DNA from: Mercurialis annua
Lineage: Eukaryota > Streptophyta > Magnoliopsida > Malpighiales > Euphorbiaceae
DNA: 64,000 nucleotides
Direction of reading: 5' to 3'
NCBI RefSeq assembly: GCF_937616625.2
Contig: NC_065571.1
Span: 1,552,501-1,616,500 of the forward strand
Below the pieces are notes generated by a model. That model worked only from the letters and a program-made list of their open reading frames with translations, searched no databases and was not told the DNA's origin. Below, piece after piece: positions 36,136 through 47,004 of the stretch. A program made the translations under genes and the position numbers. The stretch's first letter is position 1; each line of letters begins with the position of its first letter.

Positions 36136-37560
36136 ATCAAAATAAAGATAAAAATAAAGAATCGGGCTACTATTATGCTTTAATCAGTTCAATAATTATT
36201 TATTTTTACCGAATTTTATTCAAAATCGTATTTCTAATTTTCAAGGAAGAATCAAAATGGTAAGCTAAGCTTTCTGGTGCTTAAATTGATGATGCAGTTA
36301 TTAATGTCTCTAATTTCTCGAAGAATATGATTTTTGTTTTCTTTTGTAAAGGGGTTTTAAGAAAGATCATGCATGCATTTGCCTGAATAATTATTTACTA
36401 ACAAAAAAGCATTATTATTTATTTACTTATGGATGTACTAATGTCTGTGACAGCTATAAATAATTGAAAGACCTCTTCACATGGCTCTCCTCTATAGATT
36501 AAATTCTTAAACCAACAACATAGATTTATTTCGACCGTTGAATTTAAAATAAAATATTTAAATATTTAAATTTATGATTAAAAAAGAATTAAATTTGTTA
36601 ATTTTCAGTCAATTGCATTATAATTTAACGTCATTCTATCGTCATTCTTGATGGCTAAATAGAGTAATCAATACAAAATTAATAAGTTGAAGATGTTCCC
36701 GGAGTTACAAAGGAAATATCGAGATCATATTGGTCATGGGTTGAGTTCGGAAATTGAACTCTACAAGATTGAACCTCACGTTATTCCTCAATAGCTTAGC
36801 AGTAGATTTTTTTTATTAAACTACAAATTTAAACTTTTTAGATTTTTTATTTTAAGTTAGAGGATCAAAATAAATCTTTATTAATTCATTTTTTATACCA
36901 TTAGAGAGGAAATATTATTGGCACTTGCATAAAAAATTAATCTTACGATCGTATATATCTACAAAGCGCACGGAACAATTGAGCTATAGCGTATAGCACA
37001 TCACTGCAACTATTTATGGAACTTTATGCAGACATTAAACACCATGAAAATTAAATAGAGACTCAGCTCAAAAGGATGAAAAAAAAAACTCATTAAATTC
37101 AAAATTAAAAACCCTAGCTCCTCAGCTGAACTATATAACTACTCTTTTAATATTTGTAGTCAAACTTCATACCCTTGTACACCACACATGCCCAAATTTA
37201 TTTTACTACATTCATACCCTCCACACCTATACAATGTAGAGAGAATATTTCTTAACCCTTCCCAATTTTATTATTTTAAAGCCAATTTTTTTGTTCTCAT
37301 TCTCTTCAAATATTAAAAAAATGGGTACCAAAATCCAAAGATAATTTATGATTCAAATTTCAATAAAAACTTAATATTTTAGTACTTCACTATTATCAAT
37401 TTGCCAATTGTATTTTTTTGTAGTTTTCTTGTGGAGAAGTGCAACAAAAAGAAAAAAGATTCCCTCTTTCTCATCTCTCTCACTCTGCACATCTTCAGAG
37501 GAGCTCAAAATAAAGTAAATCCCAAACACCACAAAACCATTACCTCAAATTTAAAATTTT
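36136..37560. other. Spacer and distal promoter of the PDLP gene
   Basis: No gene is supported. CT-rich runs near 37294-37310 and 37464-37490 may belong to the PDLP promoter or leader. Confidence 0.35.
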
Positions 37561-37570
37561 ATTTTTTCAA

Positions 37571-38000
37571 TTCAATGCAAAACAACCTCAAAGCTTGAAA
37601 CTTTCTTCAGTTTCAACTAAAACCCAACTCTCAAATCCTTAAAAGAAACTCATTTTTTGTTCAATTCAATACAAAGCATTGAAACCAAGCTCAAAGATTA
37701 AAACTTTCTTCAGTTTCAACTAGAACCCACATCTCAAATCCTAAAAAAACTCATTGTTTCACTCATATTTTTTTTAAAAAATTCAATGCAAACCATTGAA
37801 ACCAAGTTCAAAGATTGAAACTTTTTTTAGTTTCAACTAGAACCCACTTCTCAAATCCTAAAAAAAAGACTCATTTTTCACTCATTTTAATTCCCAATTC
37901 AATGCAAACCATTAAAACCAAGTTCAAAGCTTAAAACTTTCTTAACTTCCAACCAAAACCCATATCTCAAACCCTTCAAAAAACCTCCAAAAACCACCAT
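37571..38000 (+). repeat. Four-copy tandem repeat in the PDLP 5' leader/promoter
   Basis: TTCAATGCAA or TTCAATACAA starts at 37571, 37665, 37782 and 37898, giving units of 94, 117 and 116 bases. Each unit carries AACTTTCTTCAGTTTCAACT or a close variant and CTCAAATCCTTAAAA-like text. The last unit ends about 34 bases before the start codon, so the array probably lies in the 5' UTR. Confidence 0.8.
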
Positions 38001-38033
38001 GATTTAATCTATCAAAAACACTCTACAAACCCC

Positions 38034-39897
38034 ATGGGTTTTCACTCAAAACCCTACCACCACCACCTCCTATACCTCTCATTTTTCCTCCTTCTCTTCA
38101 CAAATCTTGCTCAATCCGGCACAGATTACACCACATTAGTCTACAAAGGCTGTTCCAAACAATCATTTCAAGATCCAACCGGTGTATACTCCCAAGCACT
38201 CTCAGCTCTCTTCGGTTCCTTAGTCTCCCAATCAACCAAAACCAAGTTCTTCAAAACCACAACCGGCACCGGCTCGACCACCATAACCGGTCTTTTCCAA
38301 TGCAGAGGTGACCTGAGCATTGGTGACTGTTACAAATGTGTGAGTGGACTACCAGTTTTAACTGACAAACTTTGTGGCAAAACTATTGCAGCCAGGCTCC
38401 AGCTTTACGGGTGCTATATTTTGTATGAAGTGGCTGGTTTTGCTCAAATTTCTGGCATGGAAATGTTGTTCAAAACGTGCGGTGCTAATAGTATAGCTGG
38501 GAGTGGATTTGAAGAGAGGAGGGATACTGCGTTTAATGTGGTGCAAAATGGGGTGGTTAGTGGGCATGGTTTTTATACTACTAGCTACCAATCTATGTAT
38601 GTTTTGGGCCAGTGTGAAGGTGATGTGGGGGATTCTGACTGTGGTGAGTGTGTTAAAACTGCTGTTCAGAGAGCTCAAGTTGAGTGTGGGAACTCTATTT
38701 CTGGACAGATTTATTTGCATAAGTGTTTTATTAGTTATAGTTATTATCCTAATGGAGTTCCGAGGAGGTCTTCATCTTCTTCGGGTTCGTCGTCGTCTTC
38801 TCATGGATCTTCTTCAGGTAATGTCTAAAAAGATTGTTTTTTTGTTTTTGGTTTTGGAAATCTAGATACTGTAAACTAGGTAGCATGGACACTAAAAAAC
38901 GGGATACTTGCTTATTTTGACACGGCGAAACTGTGTTATTTGAAGGGCTTTTTTGTGTTAAAAATGAAGTTTCGTTTGAAACGCCAAGTGTCCAATACGT
39001 TTTTTGAACAGAAAAGGTTAATTAAATGAAGTGTTTGTGCTAGATGATAGAAAACCTCAATTTCTATGCATTTTGGTAATAAATTAGAGCTTCTGTTTTA
39101 TGAGGCTTGTTGGGTGGTTGATTTTTTTATTGCTGCTTAGTAGTATTTATTAAACTCAAAGATTTGGTTTTAATCTAATAAATCTGTGGGTCTCTTTAGT
39201 TTTAAATAGAGATTAATTGGCTAGGAAATGTTTTGCATAATTAAAGATTGGTGCTATTTTGATTGTAAATTGTAATGGTTTAATTAGTAAATCATATAGG
39301 TAGATGGACCTACATAGAACTTAAGAGCTTATCATGAATGTCAGTTATAATGCTATTAGTATAGAGTTAGTATTATTTTGTTCATTTAAAAAAGAATATT
39401 TAATAAACGTTTCTTTTACTCCTTGAACTTAGCATCAAAGACCAAAGTAGAATAAATTCGTAATTTTGGATAAAAGTACCTACAATTTATCAATTTTTTG
39501 CCAATTTACACCCTAATCTAACGTCGATCTTAATAATCAAAATATTTTATTTAAAGTTGACAAATTCTAGTTTTTTTTGTCTAAATTCAAATCTTTTATG
39601 ACAAGTTGGAAAAACAAAATGACCATTGATTAACTTTTTTAATTCTAAAAAATTAATTTCCGACTCCGCCGCTATTGGTTGATTGTAGGAACAGGGCAAA
39701 CTACAGGAAAGACAGTGGCAATAATATTAGGAGGGGCAGCTGGAGTTGGATTCTTGGTAATTTGCTTGCTTTTTACAAGAGGCTTGATGAAGAAACATGA
39801 TGGTATTCAATCTTATCATTCTTTTGTCATTTTTAAATTTTTTTTTGTTTCCTAATGCTGAAATGGCTGGCATGTGTCTTTTTGTGCAGATTTTTAA
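38034..39897 (+). CDS. Plasmodesmata-located protein (two DUF26 domains), 301 aa, 3 exons
   Basis: Exons: 38034-38817, 39689-39802, 39890-39897; the final exon is only 8 bases (completing D, then F and TAA). A signal peptide (about 1-28, LLYLSFFLLLFTNLAQS) leads two Gnk2/DUF26 domains, each with the C-X8-C-X2-C motif: C90/C99/C102 and C194/C203/C206. A poly-Ser linker (245-261) precedes one transmembrane helix (about 270-290, VAIILGGAAGVGFLVICLLF) and a short cytosolic tail KKHDDF. No kinase domain follows, which distinguishes it from CRKs. Size and layout fit PDLPs, type I proteins at plasmodesmata that limit cell-to-cell trafficking, partly through callose. Which PDLP subgroup it belongs to was not determined. 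Confidence 0.92.
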
Positions 39898-40740
39898 GAG
39901 GCAGATTTAAATCTTAAAAGAGGCAAACATCCTTTTAATTTATTGATTTTGAGGTGGATTCTTCTTACATTTTATCTTCTTTGCAATGAAAAAAAAATGA
40001 AGGACTGTGGTGGACACAATTTTTGGTGGAGAATTATAGGTAGATATGATGCTAAAATGTGGGGTCTTTTGTAAAATTTTGGTGGCATCCATTATTTTTA
40101 GAAAAATTATTATTACCTCTTAAAATTAGGTTAAAATTACTCATTTCCCCCAAATTGTAATGAAAATTTCAGTTAAATTTTTGATATTTGGAGAGAAAAT
40201 AGTAATTTTGACATAATATTAGGGTGGATGAAAATAATTTTTCTAAATATTTTTGTTTCTTTTTACAAAGGTGAAAAAGAAAAATGGGTTGTATTGGCTA
40301 CTTTAATATTTTTTTGTCAAGTGGCCATAGTCCATGTGGATGTTTGTCTCTTTTTTGAGTTATTTAGACAGTTTTTCAGACTGATGTTTTTTTTATTTCT
40401 TCAATACTTTATGCTTTTTAAAAAGTTTGAAAAGTAGTCACATTTATTTCTCTCTATAAACTCACTAACTTACAGTTGGGTTTGTAATTTTTTGCTTGGA
40501 TTTACTCTTATTTTAAGCACCTTATTTACTAGGAAGGACTAAAATGTTCAACTCTAATGGACCCCAAGTCACCTTATTTACAAATTATCTACCGAGTTCA
40601 ACTTGGGTGAGAAAATATTTGTTAAATTGAAATAATCGATTTATTTTAATTAATCTTATTAAGTATTTTTGTTTAACTCAATCATTTTGATTAATAAAAT
40701 AATTTAATTTAATTGTAATTATGAATTCTAAAAATTTGAA
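39898..40740. other. PDLP 3' region and spacer
   Basis: The PDLP 3' UTR probably ends before 40100. The rest is AT-rich with no supported gene. Confidence 0.35.
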
Positions 40741-40749
40741 TAACTAAAT

Positions 40750-41159
40750 GGCAAAAGGTACAAAAAAACTCTTGATTTTTTTTAAAAGTACAATTCAACC
40801 TTTTTATTGTTTGGACACTTTTAAAATTGAACAATTAGACTCTCATTGTTTTAAAATCAAACAAATAAACCTTTTTAACTTATTTTTTGGACACTTGCTC
40901 CCTTAAATTTTCGGTAAATATTTTAAACATTAAAATTATTTTTTAACTTTTTTCCTATATGATTATGAGAGACATATTAGCCATTAACGAGTGTTTTTAA
41001 TGGTGTTGGACGAAAGAAATTATTTTATCTATTTGAAAACAAATAGGACTTAATTATACCCAGAAATGACTTCGAAAAAAAAAGTTATATCCAAAAATAA
41101 ATAAAAGGGTTGATAAGTATTTTTGTGAAAACTACGAGATTTTTTTTGTACCTTTCGCC
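40750..41159. mobile_element. 410-bp MULE-type MITE
   Basis: Ends read GGCAAAAGGTACAAAAAAAC (left) and, reverse-complemented, GGCGAAAGGTACAAAAAAAA (right). TAACTAAAT flanks it exactly (40741-40749 and 41160-41168), a 9-bp target duplication. It is non-coding and differs in sequence from the two MITEs at 31328 and 35904. Confidence 0.88.
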
Positions 41160-41168
41160 TAACTAAAT

Positions 41169-41899
41169 TAATTGTATAGTGTTTTTTTAAAAAAAAAAAT
41201 GTTTAAGTAATAATACTTGTGTCCCTATCTGAAAAAATATTAATAATAAATAAGAAATACAAGTGTTCAATCTTACGTGATGTTTATGCAATTTGTGGAT
41301 AATTACTAACAATAAATAAGATATACAAGTGTTTGGTTAAATTGCAAACATTTTAAAACTTTGGTTAAAATTGCCAAAGATCAAATAGGCATTGCCACAT
41401 AGGTATGGTTTTTTGATAGCATGAAGGTCATGAGAAATTGGGCAAACGCTATTAAATCTTGAACAAATTAGCTCTAATCGTAGCAAACATTTGAAATTGG
41501 GTCAACATTATAAAATTTGAAAGTATTGGTTAAAATGATAAGAAGTTAAATAAATGTGATTTTTTTGTTCCATTAAGCCTTAAGTAAACTATTACTATTA
41601 GCTTTCTTAAAACATAATAATGCTATGTTAATCTAAAAAACTGAATGATTATTGACTTTTTCATAGTCTATAAGTAACTAATTACTTGGACCCACTCAAT
41701 CTTCTTCTATAAGACAATGAAATAGACAACTAGTTGGTGCTTATAATTTCTTGGCAGCATAATTGCTAAAGTGTCGCATTTTAGGCAAGATCATAGGCAA
41801 ATTCCTTTGCATAGGGCTTTTAAAGATTGCTTTTTTTTGTGTGCGCCAAAGATAGAATACGACTTTTAAAATTTCAGTTTGTTAGTTGTTAGTTATAGA
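41169..41899. other. AT-rich spacer with small direct repeats
   Basis: AATAAATAAGAAATACAAGT near 41246 is echoed by AATAAATAAGATATACAAGT near 41313. From 41330 to 41570 there are recurring ATTGGTTAAAAT-like words of a decayed repeat. No gene is visible. Confidence 0.35.
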
Positions 41900-41972
41900 G
41901 GTAGGAATTGAACTCATGACCTTTTGATGTATCTAGAGACGCCTTAACCATTTAAACTAAGTTCACAATAGC
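41900..41972 (-). repeat. tRNA-derived SINE-like fragment (minus)
   Basis: On the minus strand TTAGTTTAAATGGTTAAGGC (A box) is followed by GGTCATGAGTTCAATTCC (B box, 41904-41921). The spacing suits an internal pol III promoter. No acceptor stem is present, so it is not a working tRNA gene. Confidence 0.55.
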
Positions 41973-42549
41973 TTTTAAGGATTGCTCATAGTCCCACTTC
42001 TCATCAATTAGCTATCATACTAAAAAATGTTAGTTTTCTGTTTGGTATCTATAGACTTTTTAGCCTCACAATTTTTAAGAATAAAAGACATAAAAACATG
42101 CATGCACATACTTCTCTCACATGGCTTGTCTTCAAACAATACTTGAGCTCCTTTTTCTTTATGTTTATTTTTCATACATTGGGCAGTCTTTTTTTATAGG
42201 ATTGTTTAAAAGAAAAAAAAACAAATTCACAATTTACTCTTTTAACGATTTAAGCACATCTTATAATTTGATATAGAACTTCTAAAAAATTTATTATTAA
42301 ATACCATTTTTTTATTAAAAACACAAACGACATAATTCGATAACAGAGAAATACTTTCAAACCAAAAATGCCAATAAATAAAAATTACACCTATTTATGC
42401 TATATTTTAAAATGGTAAAAGATATATAGATTTTTTTTTTGCAAATACTCCTTTATTTGTTAATTTTTTTTCTAGGTATAATTTAAGATAATTTAACAAA
42501 AAAACTATTATTTTTTATTTTGTTATCATATTAAAATATTTGTACTTTC

Positions 42550-42703
42550 CATATTTTATAAAAAACTCTAAAAAAATCCCTTAGAGATGATTCGTTCCGT
42601 TGTAACAATCTAGCACAATTGATGTCGCTAGAATCGAGACTCTTGTAATCGTTTCTTTTTCTTAATAAAAATTATATCTTTCCACAAAAAAAAAAACAAA
42701 AAA
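42550..42703 (+). mobile_element. 3' end of a truncated LINE with A tail
   Basis: CTTGTAATCGTTTCTTTTTC followed by TTAATAAAAATTATATC and an A-rich tail (about 42684-42703) resembles the 3' end of plant L1-type LINEs. TGTACTTTC flanks it on both sides (42541-42549 and 42704-42712), a target-site duplication. Only about 150 bases of the element are present. Confidence 0.7.
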
Positions 42704-43049
42704 TGTACTTTCGCTATTCAATTTCTTTTCTGCATATGTTCTTCTTGGAGTGTTGAGGATCACAGCCAAGCACATAAGAACCGCACAGTAAAACCAATAA
42801 TTGATCAATCTTTCTTCTATTGTTTAAACACAATACTGTTGTCAGATCATTAAAATTAGCATTTTATAACTTATTTTTTTAACTTTGATTTTTTTCAGTA
42901 AAATTATGTCAATGATTTCCAAATCTTACTGTTTGATGAATCGGCCCGGCCAATCAGATCCAAGATTTTTGCATTGATGAATGGGGGCAACCAAGCTAGA
43001 AGACAGTTTCCCGTAATTAAGAGTAACGAGTTGGACTAGTTATTAGCTA

Positions 43050-43820
43050 TCTAAATCTGACTCAAAAAAATTGATATCAACTTAAAAAATTCAAGCCGAA
43101 CTTGAGTATAAATTAAAGAGGTTTGTGAGGCTCGCGAGCCTAAACAAAACTCTTATACACATAAATTAACTTTTTATTATATTAATTTTTTAAGCTTTTG
43201 CATTTAAAAATGTATCATTTTAATTGATTAAATTACACAATCTACAGTGGAAAAAACAATAGAAAAAACAACAAATATGTTAATTATTTAATAATTATTT
43301 TTATTTTATTGAACTTGAGTTGAGCTCGAGCTCAAACTTGAGAATTTAAGCTCATTCAAGCTCAGGCCAAATATAAAGCTTGACCTAATTCGGGATCGAG
43401 TTGGCCTGTTTACACCTCTTCCCATATTCACACATTATGTTTCCCTCCCATTTCTACAAACAGTTTGAATGCATAATGAACCAGCACCAATCCTCCACGC
43501 CCAAGCCATAAAATCACCACACAGGCCTTTCAGTAGTGATTATTTGATTACGGACACACTGCCCTTTTTGGATTGGATAGAAACGTGGTTATAGGTAATT
43601 GTTTGATTGATGAGTGGAAAAGCAGGAGAGCGAAAATTACTCAAAATTGACTCAATATAAGCTCGAGCTTCAAAATACTCGGCTCGATAAGCTCGCAAGC
43701 ATAATCAAACTTTAGTCAATTTACTCCAGTCAAGTCGAGCTCAAGTCTCAAATATCCTGACGAGTTTGAGCTCCTAAAATAAAGCTCATTGAGCTCGAGT
43801 CGATTTTCGAGCTTTATATT
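43050..43820. repeat. Two copies of the GAGCTCGAG-type dispersed repeat
   Basis: Copy one (about 43050-43420) holds GAGTTGAGCTCGAGCTCAAA, GAGAATTTAAGCTCATTCAA and ends near GGCCTGTTTACACCTCTT. Copy two (about 43640-43820) holds TAAGCTCGAGCTTC, TCAAGTCGAGCTCAAG and TTGAGCTCGAGTCG. I recall a common plant element opening GGTGTAAACGAGCC, which fits the first copy's end. Related copies lie at 15870-16045 and 49530-49790. Confidence 0.5.
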
Positions 43821-44463
43821 GGGTTAATGACAATTGTGTGTATTTTCAAGTCAGTAGCACCCGGCAATGGTTCGACTTGATTCAACACGATTACACCTCC
43901 TCCGCAGGACGACTAGAGGAAACAAAATGGATTGCAATGACAATGCTATTCACTCCGAACAGTAGTCCGGCGAGCATTGTTGTCTCATGTGCGTATAATA
44001 GTGATGCAAACAAGGCTTTGCTGTATGCTGAAATTATTCTAAAATCATAATCACTCAAGCTATTAACAGGGGTTTAGGGTTTATTGTTTAGCTGAGATTA
44101 TTCCTTTTAAGGTTTATTCAGCTCAAACTATAATATTTCCAAATGAAATGAGAACAGAATTCAATTGAATTACAATCCAAAACACTTCAAAACCCTAAAA
44201 CTAGCCCAAATAATATAGAATTCCAACAAATCAGCCGAATTCTAATTATTTTTCGGATTTGTTTCATCTTACTAATTAATCAACAGCAAGAACAGTAATT
44301 AAAAATTTGAATAACCACATATACTCATATATCACCAAAATAACATCATTGTCAATTAACTACTAATCTTTAATTTCCATAGTTCAAACTAAAAATACTA
44401 CCACTTAAACATTTTGTCCTGACCCGACTCGACAAGAGAAAATTAAAAAGATTAAGATCTCAC
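43821..44463. other. Unassigned stretch with a short open frame, then the TOM9 3' region
   Basis: A plus frame at 43838-44050 without an ATG contains WFDLIQHDYTSSAGRLEETK and ends ALLYAEIILKS. Its composition is more gene-like than its surroundings, and an acceptor-like TTTTCAAG precedes it. I do not recognise it; it may be a gene fragment carried with the adjacent repeat. The remaining bases are the 3' flank of the TOM9 gene. Confidence 0.25.
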
Positions 44464-44772
44464 TTACTTCTGAATAGTACCGGCGGGCGGGGCTCCGAGA
44501 AGGCTCTGCTGTTGCAAATCGATCTCATTAAGCTGCTGCTCCTTATCCATCTCGATGATGAGCGGAACAACCAGGATCAGGAATGTAGTTCCGACGATCC
44601 ACGCCGCTTTTCCGGTGCTTTTGGCCAGCTTCTTCGCCACGTTGGCTGCGTCGCCCGCCGCTTGTTTGGCTGTCTTGACTATCGATGAATCCGACACGGT
44701 GCGCGTCCATCTAGCCACTGTTCCTTCGTCGCGGCCGCTGCCGATTCGTCTCCTGCCTCCTACTGACGCCAT
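44464..44772 (-). CDS. TOM9: Mitochondrial import receptor subunit TOM9/TOM22-like (102 aa, single exon)
   Basis: The protein has a basic N-terminal region, an alanine-rich helix (TAKQAAGDAANVAKKLAKST), then the conserved membrane anchor GKAAWIVGTTFLILVVPLII and a short C-terminal segment EMDKEQQLNEIDLQQQSLLG with APPAG. This matches plant TOM9 (the truncated plant form of TOM22, which lacks the acidic cytosolic receptor domain). It is a tail-anchored outer-membrane protein that organises the TOM pore and docks presequence receptors. Length (about 90-105) fits. The start at 44772 is the only ATG preceding the conserved part. The stop codon lies inside a strong donor-like GTAAGTGAG. Confidence 0.92.
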   Translation of the reverse strand: MASVGGRRRIGSGRDEGTVARWTRTVSDSSIVKTAKQAAGDAANVAKKLAKSTGKAAWIVGTTFLILVVPLIIEMDKEQQLNEIDLQQQSLLGAPPAGTIQK

Positions 44773-44775
44773 ATT

Positions 44776-44784
44776 TTAGGGTTT
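44776..44784 (-). promoter_or_regulatory. Telo box directly upstream of TOM9 ATG
   Basis: On the minus strand AAACCCTAA ends three bases before the ATG. Telo boxes are frequent in leaders of plant mitochondrial and translation genes. Confidence 0.5.
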
Positions 44785-45166
44785 TTGTTTGTTTTAATTT
44801 TTTTTAAGGGTTTATGGCTTTGTATAAGAGAAGTAATATTATTGAAAAGGGTTTTAATACACTGGGAAGAAATAAGACCCGACCCGACCCGCTTCGTCAA
44901 CTAATAATGTATTTTTTTCATTTTATTTATTTCAAGTGTTTTAAGTGAGTATTTAATAATGATTTGCAGCAAAGAAAAATTTAATAATTTTTAATAATGT
45001 TGACAAATATTAAATTAAATATTTAATAATGCTTAGCAACACTCATTAGTTGCTTTTTGCACAAGAATAGTACAAGAAAAAATGAAAAAAACCATCTAAT
45101 ACAACTAATGTGTCACGTTATTATACAACATATTGTATAAATACAACGTGTTTCAACATTTTATGA
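44785..45166. other. TOM9 promoter / methyltransferase-gene 3' flank
   Basis: A GACCCGACCCGACCCGC repeat (44877-44892) is the only distinctive motif; it may be part of the TOM9 promoter. No gene is visible. Confidence 0.35.
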
Positions 45167-46900
45167 TTAATCAACCAGCGTAAAATCTCTCTTTATATAC
45201 TCGAAGCACGGGAATGGAAGGTTCATTACATTTTCGACTTCAAGAGCTTTAGATACTACAGCATTTGCAATGGAATCGCAACTCGACTTTATGTCGGTCA
45301 TGCCTAAACCCCTGGATACAACCATAGATTTATTACACACCCATGGAACTGCAACAGTGAATACAAAACCAGTTCCATTTCCGACCAAGATATCCTTATA
45401 GGCTTGGCAAACTTTATGAACATGCTTATTCATCGGGAGAAGCTGCTCGTAAAAACTTGAAATGGATGAATGTGGGTGGAAGGCTTCGTGATCTGCGTGG
45501 AGGTTCACGACAACAGTACCGTGCTCTGGATGCAGCCTCATATCAAGTGATCTTAAAAACGGGGCATCTGCATCCCATAATTTGCGTGGGAAGATATCAT
45601 CACCGTCATAAGCATCGATAAAGACCAGATCATATGTGTTTTCAGTGTCCACGACAAACTTCTCGGCATCTGATTCATAGAGGTGAAGCCTCTCGTGGAT
45701 GTCTCGCCACATTATTTCATCGATGGTGCTGGGTTTCAACAATGAGCGTTTATTTGATGAAGTCATAACTGAGAAAGCTGGAAAACCCATTGCTTGTACT
45801 GAAGTAGATATAACAAGGGGATCAATTTCTACTATGTCAACAACAGCACCTGAAGATAGCAGAGAATTTTGTTTAGCAATATGTTAATGAGGATCCATAG
45901 TTCCACACGACAAACGAAAATAGAGGATTCCGAGCACATTATGTGAGCATAAAAGCTGAAAAGTACGTGATTAACAGGTCTAGCACACATAACAATTCGA
46001 CATCCCAATATGACAAGAAAACAGAATGCTTCGAGAATAAAAACAAGCAACATTGCATCATTCAGACACCCAGAGGAAAAATACGATAGTTTCTCACCTC
46101 GAATTTTGCTAGCCAAAAACAACGGTAAGCTTCCCCCGCCATGTCCGATACATAAAATACGCATTGTTTTCCTCCCACACACCGCACCAACAAGGTCGTA
46201 ATTAGACGATGCTATAGTAGTGAACCCGGCAGAAATCATACTTTTTATATCTGCAAAACCATATCAAACAGATCAAATGCCTGCCAATTAAATAACAAAA
46301 AGCAAACACATATAATTGCAAATCAAATTAAGCGGCTGATATTGAACGACAATGAATAAAACATTACATGGAACGGCTAAACAATGAGGCTGCTGCATTA
46401 AAAAAACAGAATCGGGCTGTGATTGTTTATAAGCAGCCATCACTTTAACAGTACTCTGTCGCGTATCCTCGTTAAAACGAAGAGTCCGCCATTGATATCC
46501 AAGTATCTTGAACCTCGCATCGCGTTCTTGACCTGGATTCATCTCTGTATATCTTTTACAAAGCCATTTCTCAGTTTCCGGCCAATGGACCTGACTCTGC
46601 AAAAAAAAATCAACAGTACAGTCATTCAGTAAAAAGATCAATTCATTTTTGTTAAACTTCTTTGAAAATATAGAGAGAGGGATTAATTACAGGTTTGGAA
46701 GAAGGATACGAGAGGACAGAAACGACGCCGTTTCCTTTATCGGAAGTAGAACGGAAAACGGTGTGTGCATCGGAGATAGAGTCGGTGCCCCACCATTCAG
46801 ACGAGTAGAGCCAGTCGCCTTCGTCCTCGACACGGCGTCGAGCTGCAGTGCAAAATCGGTGGATATTCCGGGTCGGGCTTAGCCTAGGTCTATACCACAT
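45167..46900 (-). CDS. Spermidine-synthase-like SAM-dependent methyltransferase-fold protein (424 aa, 4 exons)
   Basis: Exons (minus): 46900-46691, 46596-46368, 46250-46098, 45849-45167. Junctions are GT..AG and phases close on TAA. The Rossmann core shows motif I RILCIGHGGGSLPLFLAS (G182-G186), motif II VDIVEIDP (201-208) and YDLVFIDAYDGDDIFP (270-285), the arrangement seen in spermidine-synthase-fold proteins. The first 70 residues are Arg-rich (RPRLSPTRNIHRFCTAARRR), possibly an organelle-targeting peptide, then WLYSSEWWG. In exon 2, KWLCKRYTEMNPGQERDARF and RFNEDTRQSTVKVM precede the fold. It could be a methyltransferase or an aminopropyltransferase-like protein; the substrate is unknown. 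The start is taken at 46900 because the two codons before it have no ATG. Confidence 0.85.
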
Positions 46901-46962
46901 GATCAAATTTATGCGCCTTAACCCTCTGTGCTGCTACTACAGAAGGAGCCAGGAGGTGATAT

Positions 46963-47004
46963 TCAGGACTGTGGTTTCCGCACGACAAGGCGTATGGCTG
47001 CCAT
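46963..47004 (-). promoter_or_regulatory. Upstream ORF (13 codons) in the methyltransferase-gene leader
   Basis: On the minus strand ATG at 47004 opens MAAIRLVVRKPQS and stops at TGA (46963-46965), 62 bases before the main ATG. If the transcript starts upstream of 47004, this uORF would be met first by scanning ribosomes. Confidence 0.45.

Noticed and set aside
38358..38720. 120-codon minus-strand frame in the PDLP gene
   Set aside because: It is antisense to the two DUF26 domains and has no independent support.
46901..46906. Methyltransferase-gene start two codons upstream at 46906
   Set aside because: That codon is TTG; the real ATG is at 46900-46898.
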